From: Prochilodus magdalenae
Lineage: Eukaryota; Chordata; Actinopteri; Characiformes; Prochilodontidae
Direction of reading: 5' to 3'
Assembly: GCA_024036415.1 (NCBI GenBank)
Contig: JAMWET010003425.1
Location: 67,501-131,500, forward strand
Length of the DNA stretch: 64,000 nt
The notes beneath the pieces are model-generated. The model saw only the letters and a list, made by a program, of their open reading frames with translations. It was not told the DNA's origin and did not search any database. Shown here in pieces: positions 12,491-24,465 of the stretch (the first letter of the stretch is position 1; every line of letters starts with the position of its first letter). Position numbers and translations under genes: made by a program.

Positions 12491-12749
12491 GATCTGAAAT
12501 GTGTAAAGGCATTACCCTTATGAGGGACCGGAATACCTTCCAGTGGTCATGAGGTGGTAACTTGCACTTGCAATCATTCATCTTCCATCTCTGTCACAGG
12601 AAAGGACTTGGGATCTCCTGGCAGGCTTCCTGTCACAGTTGTCCCATCGGGAAACCAGAAGAGTGGTGGTTGATTTGACAAGCCGAGTTTAACTGTGGTT
12701 AATCTTATTCTCCCAGATATATATATATATACATATATAAAAACAGTCT

Positions 12750-13254
12750 TACAGGGGTTGGACAATGAAACTGAAACACCTGTCATTTTAGTGTGGGAGG
12801 TCTCGTGGCTAAATTGGACCAGCCTGGTGGCCAATCAGTAAGAGCAGAGTGTGAAGGTTCAGTTAGCAGGTAAGAGCACAGTTCTGCGCAAAATACTGCA
12901 ATGCACACAGCATTATGGGACATACCAGAGTTCAAAAGAGGACAGACTGTTGGTGCACGTCTTGCTGGCGCATCTGTGACCAAGACAGCAAGTCTTTGTG
13001 ATGTATCAAAAGCCACGGTATCCAGGGTAATGTCAGCATACCACCAAGAAGGACGAACCTCCACCAGCATCACGTAGTGACCTGGCCACTATCCTGCAAG
13101 AAGAATGGCTTAAACTCCCTCTGACCACTGTGCAGGACGCAGTATATGTCATTCCCAAGACCAACTGACGCTGTATTGGCCGCGAAAGGAGGCCCTACAC
13201 CATACTAATAAATGACTGTGGTCTAAAACTATGTTTCATTGTCCAACCCCTGTA
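12750..13254 (+). mobile_element. Non-autonomous Tc1-like element, copy 2
   Basis: Same family and same ends as 3382-3916, here with the sense strand plus. It carries the N-terminal helix-turn-helix region (about 12920-13075) followed at once by the C-terminal piece (about 13090-13170). The catalytic domain has been deleted at the same place as in copy 1, so both probably descend from one deleted master. It sits inside an AT microsatellite (12717-12738 on the left, 13253-13262 on the right). Confidence 0.85.
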
Positions 13255-14440
13255 TATATATGATATATGATAAGACGGTGACTGTTATGTTTTTCTCCTA
13301 CGGTTCAACCACTTCAGTTTAACCACCAGGGGGAGGACTACTGTAAAGGGAGTTGGTCTCTCTTTGTTTACGAGTAGGAGGGCAATAGCAGTCAGTACAC
13401 CATCACTTTTTTGTTTGATTGGTGTCACTCAGTGAGACAAGCTGGATTTTAGATGAAACGCTCTCAGAACTGTATATAGTTTGTGAGAAGCTTTAATTTG
13501 TGTTTGTTAAACATTTGCAACACATTTGATCATGCTATTACAGTGTGACCTCTGGCTATCAAGGCAGACTCTTCACTGGAGCAAGGTCTAATTAATGAAC
13601 TGATGCTTTGCCGTGCATTATACTTTATAGACAGTTTCGCTTTAAGTTTATAAACAACATTTCAGGAACATACATACTGAATCAGTGCAGGGTAGATAGT
13701 ACGGATTAACACTGAGATCACTCAGCCCTCAGCAGACATGAAGAGATTTAGTTCTTAGTGGGAGGGCTAACACTCTAACCTTCAGCAGAGAGGAAGAAAG
13801 ATGCAAGGGGGAGCACTCAATCCTACTCAATCCCAACCCTCTACCAGGTGCAGAGTGTTAGGACTGATTGCTGGTTCGCCACTGCCCCGTTTGCCGGGGT
13901 AAGCCTGGTACCCAGGTAAGTCCTTACAATATCTAATTTTGCAGCAGTATATACAATGCAGTCTTTATGAAATATGATGTTGTGATTGGACCATAATGTG
14001 AAGGCTAATTATCCCAAGAGAAATTTTAATATTAATACGTGCATAGTTGAATACTGTATCTCTTAGCTTCACTTACATACTAGTATATAAGTAGCTGTAT
14101 CACCTGAAAGATTAATGTCAGATGAATCAGGACATTATTAAACTACTTAATCATATAATATGCTAATACGCTACCAATATTAGCGCCCAGGTAAACCCCA
14201 GGTTTAGTACATACAGTATGTATATTAGTACATTATTCTGTGAGTCCTGGCTATTTAAGAGGCTGATGATGAATTGCTGCATTAATTGAGCACTCAGTAA
14301 AGCCTATTACTTGTAAAGTGTTAACACTCAAAATACACTGAGTGTAAATCAGGAACGACACCACTGTAGCGTACCTGATTCTGCCCATCAGGTAATTATT
14401 CAGGGATTGATTATTTGATCTGATCTGAACGTCCATGTGT
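13255..14440. other. Intergenic, partly duplicated
   Basis: No gene. The stretch 13270-13370 matches 21085-21185 (both with 'gttcaaccac' and 'accaccagg'), extending the tandem duplication to this side. The last part, from about 14380, is nearly identical to 6290-6350, the 3' flank of PAR2-like 1. Confidence 0.55.
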
Positions 14441-14444
14441 TGCA

Positions 14445-15464
14445 CTAGTCATGTGACGTATTCAGAGAATCTTCAGTCGTATGTTCCACCACCGGTGTTG
14501 TTGTGTTGATCGGAGGTATTGGGGTTTCTCGTGCACCCTTCATAGACCTGAAGGGAACCTTCATCCGCCTCTCTGAACTCCTGAGATATAATAATAGACG
14601 AACGGTCCAGACAGCTGTTCAGGGCTTCCCAGACTCAGCGCGTGTTCATAGATATCATTCTTGTCTCGTGAACACCTTCGATGATGTTACTGGGTAATGA
14701 AGCACATAGGACATCAAACGGTGATCCAGGATCACAGCTCTTCTTCTTAGCTGCTTCGGGCCCAGACACAGCGCTGAGAGAGCGAAACGTCAGCAGGTAC
14801 GACACTATACAGACCACACAGGGAACTGCATATCCCACAATGCCCATGGTCAGGAAATATCCAGCAGGGAAATGTGTTTGATTGGGATGGGTGACGTCGT
14901 GGCAGGTGGTTATGTTGAGATTGAGGACTTTAACCGTCTGCTCATACAGGTAGAGTGGTACGGTGATGAGCCAGACTACAACCCACACCCCAACACAGAC
15001 ACAGACTGTTACCGGGGTATTGAACTTCTGAGAAAGCGGGTGTGCTATCGCCCAGTAGCGCTGCACACTGACGCATGCTATGAAGATGGCGGAGCAGTAC
15101 ATGTTCCCAAAGAAGAACCCCACTAGCACTCTACACAGCGGCTCCCCGAAGATCCAGTCATTCCCGTTGAGGTGGTAGGTGATCTTCAGTGGGAGCCACA
15201 CGATGAAGAGCAGGTCAGACAGTGCTAGATTGGCCATGAGGATGGAGGCTGGATTCTTCTTCTTCGTCCTAAAGAGGAACACCCAGACGGCCATGGCATT
15301 GGTGGGCAACCCCACAATGAAGATGATGATGTAGACCTCAGGGAGGAAGATCGTGGTGAGGCTGCTGTTTAGAACACACGTGGCAGGTTCCACCAAAGTT
15401 GCACCCTGTTTATTTGTGTCCCTTACAAGGAATGTTGCTGTTGTTGGAAAATGATCAAGCACTC
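14445..15464 (-). pseudogene. PAR2-like receptor 2, pseudogene
   Basis: This is a close copy of PAR2-like 1 exon 2. From a 'ctctacag' acceptor at 15465 it reads through an N-terminal region, TM1-TM5 with SVQRYW and TTCHDV, and is open to about residue 250. After TM5 it collapses: compared with locus 1 there are many small deletions in loop 3, TM6, TM7 and the tail (for example about 40 bases missing near 14572), and the frame ends early at 14635. The 3' end still matches locus 1 almost exactly. Its exon 1 equivalent (17277-17310) has lost the ATG and the donor. The clustered small deletions could in part be assembly errors, but the lost exon 1 supports a true pseudogene. Confidence 0.85.
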
Positions 15465-15880
15465 CTGTAGAGACTGATAGAAGGTAATAGTTAGCATGGC
15501 ATTCAATGAAAAGCTCTTGGTGATGTCTGTAGAGCACCCAGCACATGGTAGTTGATAGTCGATAAGCTATAGCCTAATGCTAATTACCCAGATTCCTGTC
15601 GGGATTTCTGCCCGCCCACCTGCTCAGAAACACATATAGTCATTTTTTGGGACCCTGTGCAAAAAGTAGTTGTCTACAGAATCCAATGTGCAAATATATT
15701 TAATAGAAAACATTAGGAACACAACATATCAAATTGAATATTAAATTGATTTTTGAAAAGTATATGGTCATTTTAATGCCAGCAACATGTCGTAAACTAG
15801 TTGGGACAGGTTGCCCTCACTCTGTCAGTGTTTGGGAACAGAGGAGACGACTGAAAAAGTCGTTCTGAAAGTGAAATGTT
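15465..15880. other. Intron remnant of the pseudogene
   Basis: The first part matches the intron of PAR2-like 1. The rest holds no gene. Confidence 0.45.
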
Positions 15881-15884
15881 GTTT

Positions 15885-16735
15885 CTAGATTCTACACTGT
15901 GTGCCCAACTATAAGGCACGTGAGTTTGCTGACCACATCATCATTTTTATACATATTTCCAGACTAACTGGATCTAATCGGTTGAGGTGTATTTGTGTAA
16001 TGAGGAAGGGTGTGGAGATCAACAACCTTTGTCAAGGTGTGGGTAATTATTAGGCAGCATCTTTTCCTCAGGCAAGATGGGCCAAAAAAGAGACTTAACT
16101 GACTGTGAAAAGTCAAACATTGTGGAAAGTCTTTCAGAGGGACGCAGCACTCTGAAGATATTGGGGCGTGATCAAAGAACCATCAAACGTTTTGTTGCAA
16201 ATAGTCAACAAGGTTACAAGAAACGTGTTGAGAAAAAAGACCCCAAAGATTCGAGAAGAGGTAAACCTGAAGCAACCAGGAACCCATTATCCTCCAGTGC
16301 CGTCATATTCCAGAAACAGAAGCTTCAGCGCAACTTCTGCCAGGAAGACTCTAATGCGGCTTCACTCTTTCATTCATTACTCTGGCCAATCTTAATGCGC
16401 CACCCATCTTTAAAGAATTCAACTGATGCTCATGATTTGCTGCTTTCAGGTGCTGACGTTTCTACGTTCTTCTCCTTCGTTACCCCACCACCAGTCTGGT
16501 CCTAAGATGGCTCTCTGTGAGGGTCCGAACACTACAGGACCTGAACCCAGGAGGGGGCCTACTCCAAAGACACCTTAGTTTTCTAAAAATTGCCATCCTT
16601 TAACTTGTTCACCTTATAGAAGATTAAATATCATTTTCTATAACTTTTGCTTTTGTGTCTTTCTGGCAGAACCTACCTGGAGGCGTTCAGTGCTCGGAGA
16701 CATGGCCAAGATAGGAAAGGCTGACCCCTGACCAC
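15885..16735 (+). mobile_element. Decayed Tc1-like transposon
   Basis: The frame from 16077 begins MGQKRDLTDCEKSNIVESL, then TLKI, RTIKRFV and RNPLSSSAVIFQ, which is a Tc1-like transposase N-terminal domain. The reading continues, frameshifted and interrupted, to about 16720, where 'NLPGG..CSETWP' can be seen. The left end near 15895 reads 'gtgtgcccaactataaggca'. The DDE domain is absent. It inserted in the pseudogene intron region and is not present at the matching place in unit A. Confidence 0.8.
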
Positions 16736-17276
16736 CACATACTACCCACCTCACAGTTGTGCACACAGTGTAGCTTGGGATAGGGTTTCAGATGCTTAGC
16801 AGTTTGTGGTCTTTGTTACCATAATGCCTCAAATGTGTCAGTGGGTGGCTGGTTCTGGACTGCAGGCAGGGTCATTTAGAACCCTTTGGTATCCTTCAGT
16901 ACTATACTATGGGGTCATGAGTGGGAAGGTTGATTAATCCAGCATGGATCTTCCTGAAAAAGACCTCATCTGGACGGCAGACGAGTACATCGTTTAGCCT
17001 TCACAGATGTGCAGGTCACTCACGCCACGTGCACAAACACCCCTCCACACCATCACAGATGCTGGCTTTTAAACCATGCATGCTCCGCTGTACTCAGTCC
17101 CTGGCTCAAACCCTGAGGGTCGGCCTTGTCTCTTGGACACAGAGATGTGATAGTATGTAAAGTAGATGATGAAATATCTGAGTTTTATGAGAAATATTAT
17201 TCATTTATGACAGTCTCTGCAGGTGCAGTCTTTCACAGGGTGGTGCCCCCTTCCCTGTCTTCTTCTACTGCTGGTT
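16736..17276. other. Intergenic, no gene recognised
   Basis: A short frame at 16921-17160 shows no domain. I see no other structure. Confidence 0.35.
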
Positions 17277-17310
17277 AAACTAATTAGCTGTGAGGTTTAA
17301 GGAGATGGGG
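17277..17310 (-). pseudogene. Decayed exon 1 of PAR2-like 2
   Basis: On the minus strand 'cctcacagctaattagttt' matches 'tctcacagcttattagttt' in exon 1 of locus 1. The ATG is lost and the GT donor after the matching point is gone. Flanking sequence continues to match (17320-17460 with 8520-8660). Confidence 0.6.
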
Positions 17311-18750
17311 TTTTTTTTAGCCTTACATGACGTTACTGTTCTTTTGTCCCAGCGTGAGGGGATGTTTTGATGTTTGATGTTGCTGTAATCAAATTTCAAA
17401 ATGGGCATGTGTTTTTCAGAAAGCAATAGAATACCTCAGTTCAGCATCTGATATGTGGTCATGTACTGTTTCCAGTGAAATACAGCACAAAGTGTATAGG
17501 GTGTTTTTGGGAACAAGGTTGTAAAAATGTTACAATGTAAGAACCCCAATAAAAAGATTGACCCAATAGGAGTTCCCTGACTAATAAAGAACAGTGATAT
17601 TTAGAGTAGATTGAAGTCCTGAGGCTTATTGTTGGATTCATCATATTTTACACTCTTAAAAAGATGTTTCTTTGCAGTAAAAACATGGTAATATACAGAA
17701 ACATGAACAGTTAAAGTTCCATGCACATGCTTGAATGGTTCTTTGCGGGGTAAACCAGGTTTTAATTTTTCAGATTGATAGATAATTCCTTCGAAATGGT
17801 TCTATACAGATGTCAAGCTTGTAACAATTGAAAAACGCTTTCTGGTGCTATTTAAAAACACATGCAATGAATTCTCCATCAACCTGAAGGACAATTTCAC
17901 CAGGCAAAGAAGTGCAGTTGACACTTTAAAAGCTCAGTTTTATATAGAACCATTGTTTTTTTACAAAGAACTATCTTTATCAGGCTGTAATCTCACTTTG
18001 CTGATTGTAACGTAGTAAGCAGACAGAAGGGTCTGTGTTTGGTTTTCTGGCTACGTTTGGAAAGGTTTGGACAGGAATAGCGCTCTAGCTGTTGCACACT
18101 TCTTTGATTGATTGTGTTGAGCTGCAAACACGTCCTTTATCCACAGGATGCATGCCACGCCTGTTTCCAGTAAAGGGCATTTTCCGGTGCGGTGGGTTTG
18201 CTATTAGGTGCAAAAGTAAATGAAAGGAGCTGGCTCTAAGCCAAATGGATCGTAATGGAGGTAAAGAGTTTTCACGTAAAACCAGAGCTTATTTTTTCTT
18301 TTGGGTTTCTTGTCCCATCTTCAAAAACGAGAACAACTTACGTCAGTGTGCAGCAGACGAGAGTAACCACGGCCACAAGCACACTCATTAACTCGGTTCG
18401 GAAGGTTGTTAGAACTTCTGGTCAATCCAGGATATGTAACGCACCAGCGGACCACACACTTGTTGGTCATGATTGGCTGATACATGCTGTTGTACACCGA
18501 AGGTTACCAGGTCGGTACACCTCTTATGAGCTGTGTATTCATAATGCATTATAACTAAAGATGCATGATTAGTCGGCCAGTTTTTGACTTGATCGGCCAT
18601 GACCTATGACTGGCCAATCAGTCCCGTATATGGGATTCTGTGTTGGTCACATTTACACTCGTGAGTTACACAGTGGTTCACGTAACTCAACAGCACTGCA
18701 GACATGACTGCATGCACACACACACACATGCATGCATTTTTTTTTGTTTT
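17311..18750. other. Non-coding part of duplicated unit B
   Basis: Matches 8520-10900 in patches, including the 'gcatgccacgcctgtttcc' and 'ccaaatggatcgtaatgga' blocks near 18150-18260. No conserved open frame is present. Confidence 0.6.
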
Positions 18751-18754
18751 ACTG

Positions 18755-19660
18755 TGCTGTGTTCAAGATTCAAGAATTGTATTGTCATATGCACAGCATA
18801 ACAAGCAGTTACATTGTACGATGAAATTCTTACTTTGCAGTTCCTCCCATTCCCGACAGTCTTAAAAAATAAACATCAATATAAAAGGAGAGAGAAAAAT
18901 AAGAAGTATAATATATATATATATATGTACACTAAGTAAAGAAAAACACTAAGTAAAGGAAGGGAGAGTACAGTACTGTATGGATGCAAGTAAGGTGCAT
19001 ATGCCTGTGTAAAGTGCGCTGTGCAGGTACAGGAGTAGACAGTATGGAGTAACAGGAGCAGCAGAATGTGTACTGGGCTCATATTAATGGGTGCATGTCA
19101 GAGTCAGAGTTAAGCCAGTTTCAGAGCGGAAGGGGGAAGGAGGTGTTCACAAGCCTGATGGCTTGTGGATAAATACTGTCTGTCAGTCTGGCTGTTCTGG
19201 ACTTCACACCCCTGTAGCGTTGGCCCGACGGTAGGAGCGTGAAGAGGCTGTGCTGGGGGTGTGTACTGTCCCTGATGATGCTGTGGGCCCTCCTGATGAC
19301 CCTGGTCCTGTAGATGTCCTGCAGTGAGGGGAAGGCTGCTCCGGAAATGGACTGTGCAGTCTTGATCACTCGCTGGAGAGCCTTCCTATCCTGAGCGGTG
19401 CAGTTTCCGTACCAGACCGTGATGGAGCTGGTAAGAACGCTCTCGATCGCACTCCTGTAGAAGTTGCTGAGAATTTGGGCTGACATGCCAAATTTCCTCA
19501 TCCTTCTCAGAAAATACAACCGCTGCTGGGACTTCCGGACGATGTAGTGCGTGCTGTGTGACCAGGTTAAATCCTCGCTGATGTGAACGCCGAAGAATTT
19601 GAAGGTTTTCACCCTCTCTGCCTCTGTCCCACCTATGAACAGGGGTGTATTGTGAAACTG
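18755..19660 (-). mobile_element. LINE, C-terminal reverse transcriptase region
   Basis: The minus-strand frame 19121-19612 codes for 163 residues with FKFFGVHISEDLTW, QQRLYFLRRMRKFG, SAIESVLTSSITVWYGNC and HSLFTLLPSGQRYRGV. This is the C-terminal end of a fish non-LTR retrotransposon reverse transcriptase (jockey/CR1-like group). The 3' untranslated end is at about 18770-18850, where the minus strand has the usual 'aatttcatcgtacaatgta' phrase. It is 5'-truncated. This part of the frame is still open, so the insertion is fairly young. Confidence 0.85.
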
Positions 19661-19730
19661 CCACTGACTGCAAAATTCCCTTTGGGATCAATAAAGTATC
19701 TATCTATCTGTCTATCTATCTATCTATACA
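19661..19730 (+). repeat. LINE-like 3' end with (TATC)n
   Basis: The plus strand has 'tttgggatcaataaagtatc' followed by a short tetranucleotide tail. It abuts the minus-strand LINE, so two insertions or an inversion meet here. Confidence 0.55.
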
Positions 19731-20355
19731 TCTTTTTGTTTCTGTGTGGTCTGCTAATGGATTTAAACCATTACCATTAAAACCTCAGAACAGAATTAAA
19801 AGCATTTAAAAGTGCTGATCATCTCTTATTCACTCACTTGAATCGATCATAAACACTCCAGAGCTCCTGGGGTAACATCACTTCACAGATATCCATGTCT
19901 GTGGAGCCTGTTCTGTTTGAAAAGTGCTTAAGGAATTGTTGAGGACCAAACTAAAAATATATTAATTGCTGGTAATATATATTGCCAATATTGTTAATAC
20001 AGTCATTATTTAGTGATGTCGTATAAAAGCTTTTGATACCGCAGTTATGAACTTATTTGCCAACCTTAAAACATAATAGAGTGGGAGTGCCCTTAATATT
20101 TCATCATCTGCAGTACTTAGTCATATAAAACTCATTCCAACAGCAACAAAATGATTTCTGGTCTTATTCTGTGGTGTGGTTTCACGACGAATGTTCCTGG
20201 GTGCCTGGCCAGGGTTCACCTTTATTATCCATAACAAACATATATCTGCAGTCGAAATCTACAACAGGTTTTACAACATTGTGTGTTTACGGTGAGGTTT
20301 GGCATGCAGTATAATTAACCATGCCGGTGGAATGTAACATCTCCGAGTTTAGACT
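19731..20355. other. Non-coding part of duplicated unit B
   Basis: Matches 10990-11390 of unit A ('gccaatattgtt', 'gcc.acc.ta.aaca'). No gene is seen. Confidence 0.5.
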
Positions 20356-20359
20356 ATTC

Positions 20360-20620
20360 AGCAAAGGAGAACCTTCTCTATTAACTCCTGTCTATGCTAA
20401 CCTCTATCATAGGTTCCAGGAAGGTTCCATCAAAAGAAGTCCTGGGAGTACACAGCATTCACAGCCCTCCCGGTCTCTTCCAGTTTACTGTCATGCTGTT
20501 TGAGCTTCATGGTGCACCAGGAACCGTCCAATGTTTGATGGACAGTATGCTAAAGGATGTTGCTGTGGAGCATACATGTATAACACCAGCCTGGAAGGCC
20601 ACCTCAGGTACATAGAGTCT
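20360..20620 (+). mobile_element. Ty3/Gypsy reverse transcriptase fragment, copy B
   Basis: Paralogue of 12196-12490: LFQFTVMLFELHGAPGTVQ, then LMDSMLK, with the frame broken afterwards. It belongs to the second duplicated unit. Confidence 0.75.
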
Positions 20621-20794
20621 GTTGTTCAAAGAATGGCAGGGCCTGGAAAAATGGGAATGGGGTTGGTGGCTAGAAGTGGACTATGGGGCACTAACCGGGA
20701 TTTTACGAACAACCAGGGTCATGAGGTGGTACCTTACAGTGGTGCCTTATTCTCCACATTTATTTCACCCCACACGTGTTTCCTGCTCCATAGC

Positions 20795-20796
<2 letters not shown>

Positions 20797-20832
<36 letters not shown>

Positions 20833-20841
20833 CACAATAAA
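20797..20841. repeat. (TA)n(GA)n microsatellite
   Basis: A dinucleotide TA run passes into a GA run, directly followed by telomere-like repeats. Confidence 0.85.
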
Positions 20842-20857
20842 TAACCTAACCCAAACC

Positions 20858-20892
<35 letters not shown>

Positions 20893-20915
20893 ACCTAACC
20901 CTAAACCTAACCCTA
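20842..20915. repeat. Short interstitial telomere-like repeat
   Basis: About 12 copies of CCCTAA with variants (AAACCCTA, AAACCTA). The perfect core is 'accctaaccctaaccctaa'. At about 70 bp and with variant units it is an internal short telomeric tract, not a chromosome end, because single-copy receptor sequence lies on both sides. Confidence 0.9.
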
Positions 20916-21970
20916 GATCCTTCTAACATATGAACCAAACCATATGGTCAACACTCCCCAGTGTGCCCGGGGATTGTACAAAGCCAGGTAAACCTTTAGG
21001 ACAATTTACCTTGTTATTAACTGGCCCTGGGGTAAATTTATTGTGCTCTCTATTATATGTATGTGTATATATATATATATATAAGGCTGTGATTATAATG
21101 TTAGTTTTCTCCTACTCTCTTGGATAGTTTATATTTCTTCAGTTCAACCACCAGGAATAGGACTTCTATAAAAGGAGGTGGCACAGGTCAGGGCTCTTCA
21201 GGTCAACCCCAGATAGCAACAAACCCAAAGAAGATCAGAGTGTTTTAGGAGGAGTGTTAAGAGTTTTAGTTGTGAAATAAATAATAAAAATATTATTATT
21301 AAAAAGTAAGAACACACAGACAAATAGCTCTCACAGACTAGCAGGGAAACTAAACACCACAGGCCTCATAGAACAGTGGGGCTGTGTCTGAGTCTGGAAT
21401 ACTGACTGGAATGTTGTGCTAAAACTGTGTGTGTGTGTGTGTGGGGGGGGGGGGGCGGTGCTTGTATGAAAAGGCTTTATAAAACAATATCATTCCTCTC
21501 TTGTAGTGTCTGATATGCCACCTTTTCACCTAAATATAGATATACATATACATATTGCACAGCATGGGTTGTAGCTACTAGGCAGAAGAGTCCTATTAGA
21601 AATGGAGGCACATGGCTGAACTACACGTATTGAAGAAAGGTGAAACCTGTTGTCCAACAGGTCAATGTAGGCTTTACAGTTCAAAGGACTGTCACCTCAA
21701 CCCAAGACCCCATTTCCATATAATTAAAACACCCCCATAACAACACAGAGGTGACTCATTATTAGTCTGGGAAGTGTAACTGCCTCCACCAGCTGCAGCG
21801 TGTAACATACATACAGTACATGTTCAATGCTGGTGGATTATAAAATACGCAACGCCTGCTAAAATAACACTTTATAATTTATATAAATATACAGCGAGAG
21901 ATTTTCCACCTATTGCATGCTAGCTTGTAGCCATAATGTCCCATTAACCATTAAGAAGCTACCAGTATCC
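20916..21970. other. Intergenic, no gene recognised
   Basis: The part 21085-21185 matches 13270-13370. A TA run lies at 21067-21083 and a GT run followed by a G run of about 13 at 21427-21457. Nothing coding is seen. Confidence 0.45.
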
Positions 21971-21973
21971 CAT

Positions 21974-23070
21974 TCAGCTCTCCAGAGGAGCTTTGATTGG
22001 GTCAGTCAGATACAGTTTCCGTGTAGATAGAGGCGTAGATGATGTTTTCGGGCTCTCCATTAATGGTTTCACAGGCCTGTAGCAAACTGCTGCCATGTTG
22101 GATGACTGCTGGTTGTGACATTTCAGGACAGTCCTCAAATGTTTCCTGAACTCCTCTGAGATGAAATAATACACAAACGGATCCAGGCAGCTGTTCAGGC
22201 TTCCCAGACACAGCACAACGACATAGAAACTATAGACCTCGTTCTGATGGCCTGCACCAAGCAGAAAGTAATGCACCATGAGCAAGATGTTACTGGGAGT
22301 GAAGCACACCAGGAACATCACCAGCACAATGATCATGAGGATCACAGCCCTCCTCTTCTTCTTAATGTTGCTGGGATCTGTTACAGACCTGCTGAGAGAG
22401 CGAAAGGTCAGCAGGTATGCCACTACACAGACCACACAGGGAACTACATATCCCATAATGCCCATGGTCAGGAAATATCCAACAGGGAAATGTGTTTGAT
22501 TGCGGCGAGTGACGTCGTGGCAGGTGGTGGTGTTGAGATTGAGGACTTTAACCGTCTGCTCATACAGGTAGAGGGGTACGGTGATGAGCCAGACTACAAC
22601 CCACACCCCAACACAGACACAGGCTGTTACCCGGGTATTGAGCTTATGAGAAAGCGGGTGTGCTACTGTCCAGTAGCGCTGTGCACTGATGCATGCTATG
22701 AAGATGGTGGAGCAGTACATGTTCCCATAGAAGAACCCCACTAGCACCTTACACAGCGACTCCCCGAAGATCCAGTCGTTGCCGTTGAGGTGGTAGGCAA
22801 CTTTCAGTGGGAGCCACACGATGAAGAGCAGGTCAGCCAGTGCTAGATTGGCCATGAGGATGGACGTGGGATTCTTCTTCTTCGTCCTGAAGAGGAAGAC
22901 CCAGATGGCCATGGCGTTGGTGGGCAACCCCACAATGAAGATGAAGATGTAGACCACAGGGAGGAAGACTGTGGTCTGCTGGCTCTTCAGAATTGGTATG
23001 GTATTGTTTCCCAAGATCACACCTTTAGCATTCTCTGCATCCGGCCAGAGTAAAGCAAATCTATTCCCGC
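21974..23070 (-). CDS. PAR2-like receptor 3, main exon (exon 2)
   Basis: Intact class A GPCR of the PAR2 (F2RL1) type. Exon 2 starts after a 'ctcactacag' acceptor in phase 1 and runs to the stop at 21974. With the proposed exon 1 (24466-24475) the protein is 368 residues. It opens GGNRFALLWPDAENAKG, then reaches TM1 (TTVFLPVVYIF). The DRY position reads SAQRYW, loop 2 has TTCHDV and TM7 DPFVYYF. The cytoplasmic tail is about 60 residues and differs from the other loci. The N-terminus is short, about 30 residues. NR|FALLWP could act as a cleavage site and tethered ligand, since it resembles the SFALIR of the F2R gene here, but no signal peptide precedes it. The minus-strand orientation and neighbours fit the third member of the tandem array with loci 1 and 2. 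Confidence 0.9.
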
Positions 23071-23739
23071 CTGTAGTGAGAACAAGAAGATGGTGGTTAA
23101 GCAAATGTGTTTAGCACACGCTTTGCAGATCGGTGAATTATATTCAGTGTGTGATGGTGGCACGGTACACCGTCAAGGGCATTTAACGTATAACCCAAAT
23201 ATGATTGCTAACAGTGTTACCATTTAGTATGAGGTTAAATATTTCAATCATAAAAGTCTATACACAAAAGTTTCTGTCAGTTTAGCAGAGCATATTTCAC
23301 ATAGCAGCGGGGGTCGTAAAAGGGGGCTGTCCTAATATGAAGCCTACTGTAGTTCTACTGTTATTAAAAGACAAACATTAGTCCTGAAAATTAAATTTTC
23401 TTACAATACATCTAAATAAGATTAAATTACTGAAATGTTTTACTGCTAGTTATTGTTTGTTAGCAATCTTAGCCTCATAGCTCTTTTTTATGAAGTACAG
23501 CTGCTAAATTTGGACTGTAATGATGGGCGTAAGAGGAAATTTATTTTTGTGATTTTCACTGAGCCATTCTTTCAAAATAACCAAGACCATATTCAGCTTT
23601 AGCTTTGTCTAGCCTGGTGGTTCATAGTCTCTCTGCTCCAAAGACACTTGATGCAACTAGGGAGCTAATTTACAAGCCATTCAAGTGTCATATTGTTCAA
23701 CTGATTTAAGTTAGACATGTGGCGTAAGCAAGGATGGAC
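23071..23739 (-). other. Intron of PAR2-like receptor 3
   Basis: Non-coding sequence between proposed exons; no other gene. The rest of the intron holds the Tc1 remnant described next and about 370 bp without recognisable content (24096-24465). Confidence 0.45.
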
Positions 23740-24095
23740 AGTATCGCTGTACCTGACTGACCCAACAGTCACGACTCATTCATCGAGCAGTGGTGTTCTC
23801 CATGAGTCATCCTGTTAGTGCAGCACCATTGGCAGACGGCTGCACCACGCAGGACTACATGCACACAGACCGTTACCACGACTGTCCTTAACACCACGTC
23901 ACCGTCACCAAAGACTGCAGTGGTGTCTTACCAGACTGTCATGGAGTGACTCAAAATGGCAGCGGGTCATCTTCAGTGACGAGTCCCGCTTTAGTCTCGG
24001 TGGAGGCGCCCAACAACTATGTGTGTGGAGGCACCGTGGTCAGCACCAAGATGAACGGTTGATGATCGGAGCCTAAATAGAGCGGAGGACGGGTA
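23740..24095 (+). mobile_element. Tc1-like transposase fragment
   Basis: The plus strand codes for 'WQRVIFSDESRFSL', the region of the second catalytic Asp of a Tc1-like transposase, followed by VWRHRGQHQDER. It is the same family as 30295-30800. It lies in the intron of PAR2-like 3 and is broken. Confidence 0.8.
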
Positions 24096-24465
24096 AGCCT
24101 GAGGTGCAGCTGAGAAGTTGGCGGTCTGTATTTGTGTCTGGATGATCAAAGCGCATGGTGTTACCTTCAGTCTACTCTAAAGAAGTACATCTCTGCGTCT
24201 CCACCCCTCCGTCCACATTTCTGCCAGCGATTCACCAGCGCATTCAGAGTAGTTTGTTATGAAATGCTGCAGAATGGCCCGACCCCAGAATTCCCCCTGA
24301 TTCCCCTCACCACCACTGTAATGATATCCGAGTCTCTACACTTAACCACTTTACCACAAAGCCCCCTAAATAAAACGGTGTACATATCATAATCATTTCA
24401 TAATCATTCCTGACTTCTTTGTTCCCATATCTGTCAGGAACGAGGAGAAAGAGAAAGTGACTCAC

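Noticed and set aside
20842..20915. True chromosome end
   Set aside because: The tract is short, has variant units, and is flanked on both sides by receptor genes.
23071..23104. Intronic start for PAR2-like 3 giving MLNHHLLVLTTGG
   Set aside because: The codon at 23102-23104 is TTG, not ATG, and the stretch is a pyrimidine-rich acceptor ending in CTACAG.
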